Origin: Endothia cerciana | Taxonomy: Eukaryota; Ascomycota; Sordariomycetes; Diaporthales; Cryphonectriaceae | Length of the DNA stretch: 64,000 nucleotides | Assembly: GCA_026119935.1 (NCBI GenBank) | Contig: JALRMH010000029.1 | Location: forward strand, 62,001 to 126,000 | Reading direction: 5' to 3' | Shown here: positions 60,000 to 64,000 of the stretch, in pieces | Numbering within the stretch: the stretch's first letter is position 1 | Layout: each line of letters begins with the position of its first letter | Made by a program: the position numbers and the translations under genes | Notes under the pieces: model-generated | Databases searched by the model: none | What the model was told of the DNA's origin: nothing | What the model saw: the letters and a program-made list of their open reading frames with translations, nothing else

Positions 60000-61901
60000 A
60001 TGTTCTTCGCGATGGCTGGTATGACCTGGCCCGCTGCTTCCTTTGTCCTTGCTTTCCTTTTCATTGTTGCGGTCCGTTGTCATAAGCAGGCTGGCGGCGG
60101 AGAGCCTCGAATACTCAGGTCTCAGCCCATGGTGGGTGTCCGGAGGGAGCTGCGCGCATCGACAATCGCAGGACTACGGTCGCTTATGGAGACATCCAAA
60201 TGGACCCTGGAGGGTTACAGGAAGGTTCGAATGATGCTCAATATCCTCGTCAAGATTCACACAGAGGATCCAGGAAGACTAATAGGAGTTGTGACCAATA
60301 GTACTCCAAGTGCAACCAACCTTTTGTCGTCCCGAGCCTGGACCGTGGCCCCATGGTCGTGATCCCGCGGCAGCAGCTGAAGCTGTACGGGCAACCCGAA
60401 AGCGTTCTGGACATGCGAGTGACGGCGGAGGCAACTATACAGTTCAAGTACACCTGTCCAGACAAGCAGGTCCGGGAGACACGCCTCGAGATTGGCGTAA
60501 TTCGCAAGCAGCTGACCAGGAACCTGAACAACATCACCCCGCGTGTCGCCGACGAGCTCGAAGTGGGCTTCCGCCGCACATGGGGTCTCGAGACAGAGTG
60601 GAAGACGGTCAACGTATGGAACACAGCGCGCAAGATCATCATGGGCGCAGCGAATGCAGCCTTCTCAGGGGATATGCTTTGTAAGTTTTAGCCCTCCTCT
60701 CGGCCTTCCCCACGCAGTACGTGAGCCAACTTACTAAATGCCCGTAGGTCGTGATACTGCCTTCCTCGATCGCGTGGAAGGTCACACCATGGCTGTATTC
60801 ACTGGCGCATTCATCATCAGCTGCCTTCCAACCATGATGCAGCCCATCGCAGGTTTTTTAGTCTCCAAGGCCGTTGACTACCGATGCAACCGGGCAATGG
60901 AGCGCTGTATGCCTTTCATCCTGGAAAGGCTTGAGAAAACGGCAAAGCTCATGGGTGATCCTAGATACGACTGGACCCCTCCGGTAAGACCACCAAAAGC
61001 GTTCACCGTGGGCCGTCATGATCACGACGGGAACCTGCCAGACTGATGCTTCCCTGCAGCAAGACGGCCTGCAATGGCTGATCGAGGAATCATATGCCAG
61101 CCCGTTACCGGATGAGCTTATCCCGGAGCGAGTGTGGCACCGACTGCTCATTATTAACAACGTCTCGCTGCTGACGACAAGCTACACGGTACAGAATGTC
61201 CTTCTTGACCTGTTTAGCTCAGATCCATCTTTGGGATACGCCGACATCCTGCGTGACGAGGCGACCAAGGCACTGGAGAGCACGGGTGGGGTGTGGACAT
61301 CTGAGGGCGTCAGCAAATTAAGGCTGCTGGACTCTGCGATTCGTGAGTCCATGAGGGTCTCGCCCATGGGGCCGCTGATGCTTGCACGGACGGTGAGAAA
61401 AACTTCCCTTTTGGTGGAGGTGGGGCGGGACGGTTGGCCCCAAACAAAGTCGTTTTTTGACCACTGACAGGCTGAGTCCAGGTGATGCACCCGGCCGGCA
61501 TCGACCTTGAGGGATGCGGAATCAAGGCAGACCGCAAGACAGTGCTGACAGTGCCGATGGAAGCGATCCACTACGATGAGGATATCTATCCAGATGCGCG
61601 GCGCTACAACCCATTTCGTTTCGCGACACCTGGGGATGAGGGCAGCCGGGATGAAGCGGCGAAGCAGAAGCTGATCGTGAGTCTGGACGATGGGTTCCTA
61701 TCATTTGGGACGGGAAGGTGGGCGTGCCCTGGGCGATTCTTCGCCGGCATGGAGATGAAGATCTTCGTAGCAAATGTGCTGCTGAACTACGAGGTCGAGC
61801 ACCTGAAGAAGCGGCCACAGCCTTGGCACGTGCTGTGGATGAACCTAACCCCGCTGTCTACGATCAAGGTAAGGCGTAGGGCGCGGATTACGGAGCCGTG
61901 A
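60000..61901 (+). CDS. Cytochrome P450 monooxygenase B
   Basis: Exons 60000-60224, 60302-60680, 60748-60983, 61060-61392 and 61482-61901 give 530 aa. An N-terminal membrane helix (AASFVLAFLFIVAV) is followed by GYRKYSKCNQPFVVPSLDRG. The ExxR motif is RESMRVSP, then a PERF-like region PDARRYNPFRFA, and the heme loop FGTGRWACPGRFFAG with Cys near residue 473. The first donor is an unusual GTTCGA; the others are normal. Where P450 A has GSVHAVSTT, this protein has NVSLLTTSYT in the I-helix, so the two are not recent duplicates. It is divergent from P450 A and followed at 1.3 kb by an MFS transporter on the same strand. Substrate unknown. Confidence 0.93.
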
Positions 61902-63175
61902 AACCGGCTGATGTCTTTGCATCAGGAAGTAGGTAGCTTCAGAGGGTAGTTAGTGAGTCAACTTGTATACGAGGAGCGTGAGGACGCGGGTTGGCTTTGT
62001 CGTTGGGGGCTCTGGAAACTCGAGCCGCTTTCCGTCTCGAAGCAGAAATCATATGCACCCAAGTATCGCTGCAAAAAGGCGAGATATCGAAGCAGCAGGC
62101 TCGCATATGCGTGATATGACTAGTCATTATACCAGGATGCTTGCCTCAGCCCCCACGGCTCTCAGTTATTACACATACCATCTTAGGACCGGTAAGAATC
62201 TGGGCACGCCCACACACCCCACACGCAACCCTGCGTCAGTGGGCTGAGTGGTGCGGCCCGGGCGGCTTTCATTCTACGCAAAGGCATATCTTGGTGTGCA
62301 GTTGGAACTGCACAACCTGTCATTGTACTTGCATCCGAGTAGGTAGTGTGCTGCATGATCGGGGTTGGTGATCTCGACCTTAGCTCCTCCAAAAGGAAGG
62401 CCGCCGAGACGCCACACCTGATGCACCCATCCTCAGAAGAAAGAATTTGGATACTAGATACATGCGAGCCGCCGTCGGTCTAGAGCTAGTCTGTTTCGTT
62501 TTTTTCCGCCTAGCCACGAATCCTCCGTTTGCCACCCTGCAAATAATACATAAGGCTGAAATTTGCACCAATCGACATACCATGTGCATATGGCAGTGGC
62601 ACGGGAGGATGCTGGGCCCGAGATGCTTCCTAGCGCCTCACCGTGTCTTAAACACTGTGCCTGGTCCCTTCAGCTGCATGTTTCGGAATGAATGCGACAC
62701 TGAAATGCGGACTAAATGACCAACCACATATGCAAGGGGGTGAGACTATTGATTACTGCATCGCATAACAGCCACCTCCGTGCTGCGACAGAGAGCCGGC
62801 GAACTCACGGGCGGTCGAGGGGTGGAGGCTAGGCGTTCAGTCCCCATTCCCAAAGTTCGCAAAGTCCTTCTTGGCTATACCTGGACTCCAAGCGGTCCCG
62901 TCCCCAATATTTCTCATTGGGAAGCCTAGCCTTGACCTCTCTTCTTGGGGCCCTTTTCTTCGACTCATTCCCGCTTAAAAGAACGCCTGTCCGTTTATAG
63001 GCTGCTGCCTTTCTCGACTTGTTATTCTGTCCTCCACACGTTCAGGTGTTCGGCATCGCCATCAGTCTTGCTCTTTTCCCGAGCCACCTGATTTTTTTCT
63101 TCATATTTTTGGCATGACTCATTTTGCCTTCCGTTCTCAATTACCACCTGCCTGGCTGTCCAGCTATCCACATAC
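61902..63175. other. Intergenic region, no gene seen
   Basis: About 1.3 kb between P450 B and the MFS gene. The last 300 nt are T/C-rich and are probably the transporter leader. Confidence 0.5.
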
Positions 63176-64000
63176 ATGGCGGACCTAACGGAGAAGACCG
63201 GGGCCGGCCCTCCTCAGGAGCTCTATCAGCAGCGCGAGGATCAGCAGCCTCACACGGGTGATGCCGTCCTGCCGCCATCCAAGGCCCAGGCTCAGAAGGG
63301 AATTCGCTTTTGGGGCATCTTTGCCTGCCTCTGTATCCTTGCCTTCATCTCCGCTCTCGACGTTGCCATCATCACCACGGCGCTGCCTACCGTCGTCGCC
63401 AGGATCGGTGGCGCCACCGAATACATCTGGATCGCCAACTCTTTCGTTGTTGCGTCATGCGTCCTGCAGCCGCTGTTCGGCCAGCTTGCCGATATACTCG
63501 GCCGCCGTGTTCCACTGCTCAGCTCCGTCGCCCTGTTTATGCTCGGTAGCGGCATCTCCGGTGGCGCTGCCACCTCGGGCATGCTGATCGCTGGCCGTAC
63601 CGTCCAGGGCGCTGGAGCCGGCGGTATCAATGTCCTCATAGATATCGTATGCTGCGATCTGGTACCGATGCGAGAGCGCGGTAAATACCTTGGCCTGATG
63701 TTCTCCTGGTCCGGCATCGCTGCGGCACTTGGCCCCCCCGCCGGAGGAGCTCTAGCCCAGTCCAACTGGCGCTGGATCTTCTACATCAACCTTCCAATAT
63801 GCGGTGTGGTCTTGGTGGGCCTCGTCGTATTCATGCACGTCAAGACGGGAAGGCTTGCACCTCGCCAACTGGGTAGTGATGGGCCGGAGACCACCGCCGA
63901 GTCGCACCGCCGCCGGCTCCTTTCTGGCCTATCTCGACTGGACTACCTCGGCAACCTCATCTTTATGCCAAGCATGATCTCACTGCTGTGGGGTGTAGTG
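63176..64000 (+). CDS. MFS drug-efflux transporter (DHA type), partial at window end
   Basis: ATG at 63176 opens a frame that stays open for 275 codons to the last base of the window, so the gene is cut by the window edge. After a polar N-terminus of about 45 residues come the first helix (WGIFACLCILAFISALDVAI), motif D1-like TTALPTVV, and motif A (GQLADILGRR). Motif C-like sequence is seen at GIAAALGPPAGGALAQ, followed by the WRWIFYINLP motif typical of the drug:H+ antiporter families, most often the 14-helix group. The charged loop after MHVKTGRL leads to LDYLGNLIFMPSMISLLWG. It likely exports a toxic compound or metabolite. With the two P450 genes it may mark one border of a metabolite cluster. 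Confidence 0.93.
   Translation, partial: MADLTEKTGAGPPQELYQQREDQQPHTGDAVLPPSKAQAQKGIRFWGIFACLCILAFISALDVAIITTALPTVVARIGGATEYIWIANSFVVASCVLQPLFGQLADILGRRVPLLSSVALFMLGSGISGGAATSGMLIAGRTVQGAGAGGINVLIDIVCCDLVPMRERGKYLGLMFSWSGIAAALGPPAGGALAQSNWRWIFYINLPICGVVLVGLVVFMHVKTGRLAPRQLGSDGPETTAESHRRRLLSGLSRLDYLGNLIFMPSMISLLWGVV

Noticed and set aside
63258..63587. 109-codon plus-strand frame at the MFS locus
   Set aside because: It is a +1 shadow of the transporter frame that starts at 63176 and stays open to the window end.

Overview
This is a stretch of nuclear chromosome from a filamentous ascomycete (Pezizomycotina, most like a Sordariomycete). Genes are short and broken by many small introns of about 50-150 nt with GT/AG borders and CTAAC/CTGAC-like branch points. 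ATP synthase subunit 9 is nuclear-encoded, a NoxA-type NADPH oxidase is present, and two AT-rich patches carry stop-riddled gene relics of the kind left by repeat-induced point mutation (RIP). Exon limits were read by hand from splice consensus, frame continuity and family similarity, and no alignment was run.

Layout. 1-16.9 kb is mostly housekeeping: vacuolar aspartic protease (2220-3753), cytosolic serine hydroxymethyltransferase (4511-6164), a D-2-hydroxyacid dehydrogenase (6831-8419, minus), the nuclear exosome nuclease Rrp6 (9224-11855, minus) divergent from the mitochondrial intermembrane-space protein Mdm35 (12329-12841), a small two-helix membrane protein (13967-14445) and the GPI-anchor synthesis subunit Gpi1 (14500-16872). 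17.5-27 kb is accessory: a broken hypothetical gene with a 13-bp duplication, a RIP-degraded repeat gene, a Zn2Cys6 regulator with a damaged middle, a short-chain dehydrogenase, a short GFA-type protein and a single-helix membrane protein. 28.5-42 kb holds ATP synthase subunit 9, an intron-containing tRNA-Asn, a two-exon hypothetical gene and noxA, separated by long non-coding stretches. 44.1-45.8 kb encodes a NYN-domain protein. 46-52 kb is repeat-derived and includes a chromodomain relic and a frameshifted gene fragment. 52.7-55.6 kb has two membrane proteins (DUF7704-like and fungal rhodopsin-like). 57.1-64 kb has two divergent cytochrome P450 genes and the start of an MFS transporter that runs off the window, possibly the edge of a metabolite cluster.

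The most unusual points are three GC-AG introns with the identical donor GCAAGT (one in the SHMT gene, two in one P450), the two RIP relics, and the 13-bp tandem duplication that joins two coding-looking frames at 17.6-18.8 kb. I did not find a clearly new multi-gene system. The P450/P450/MFS end is the best place to look further.
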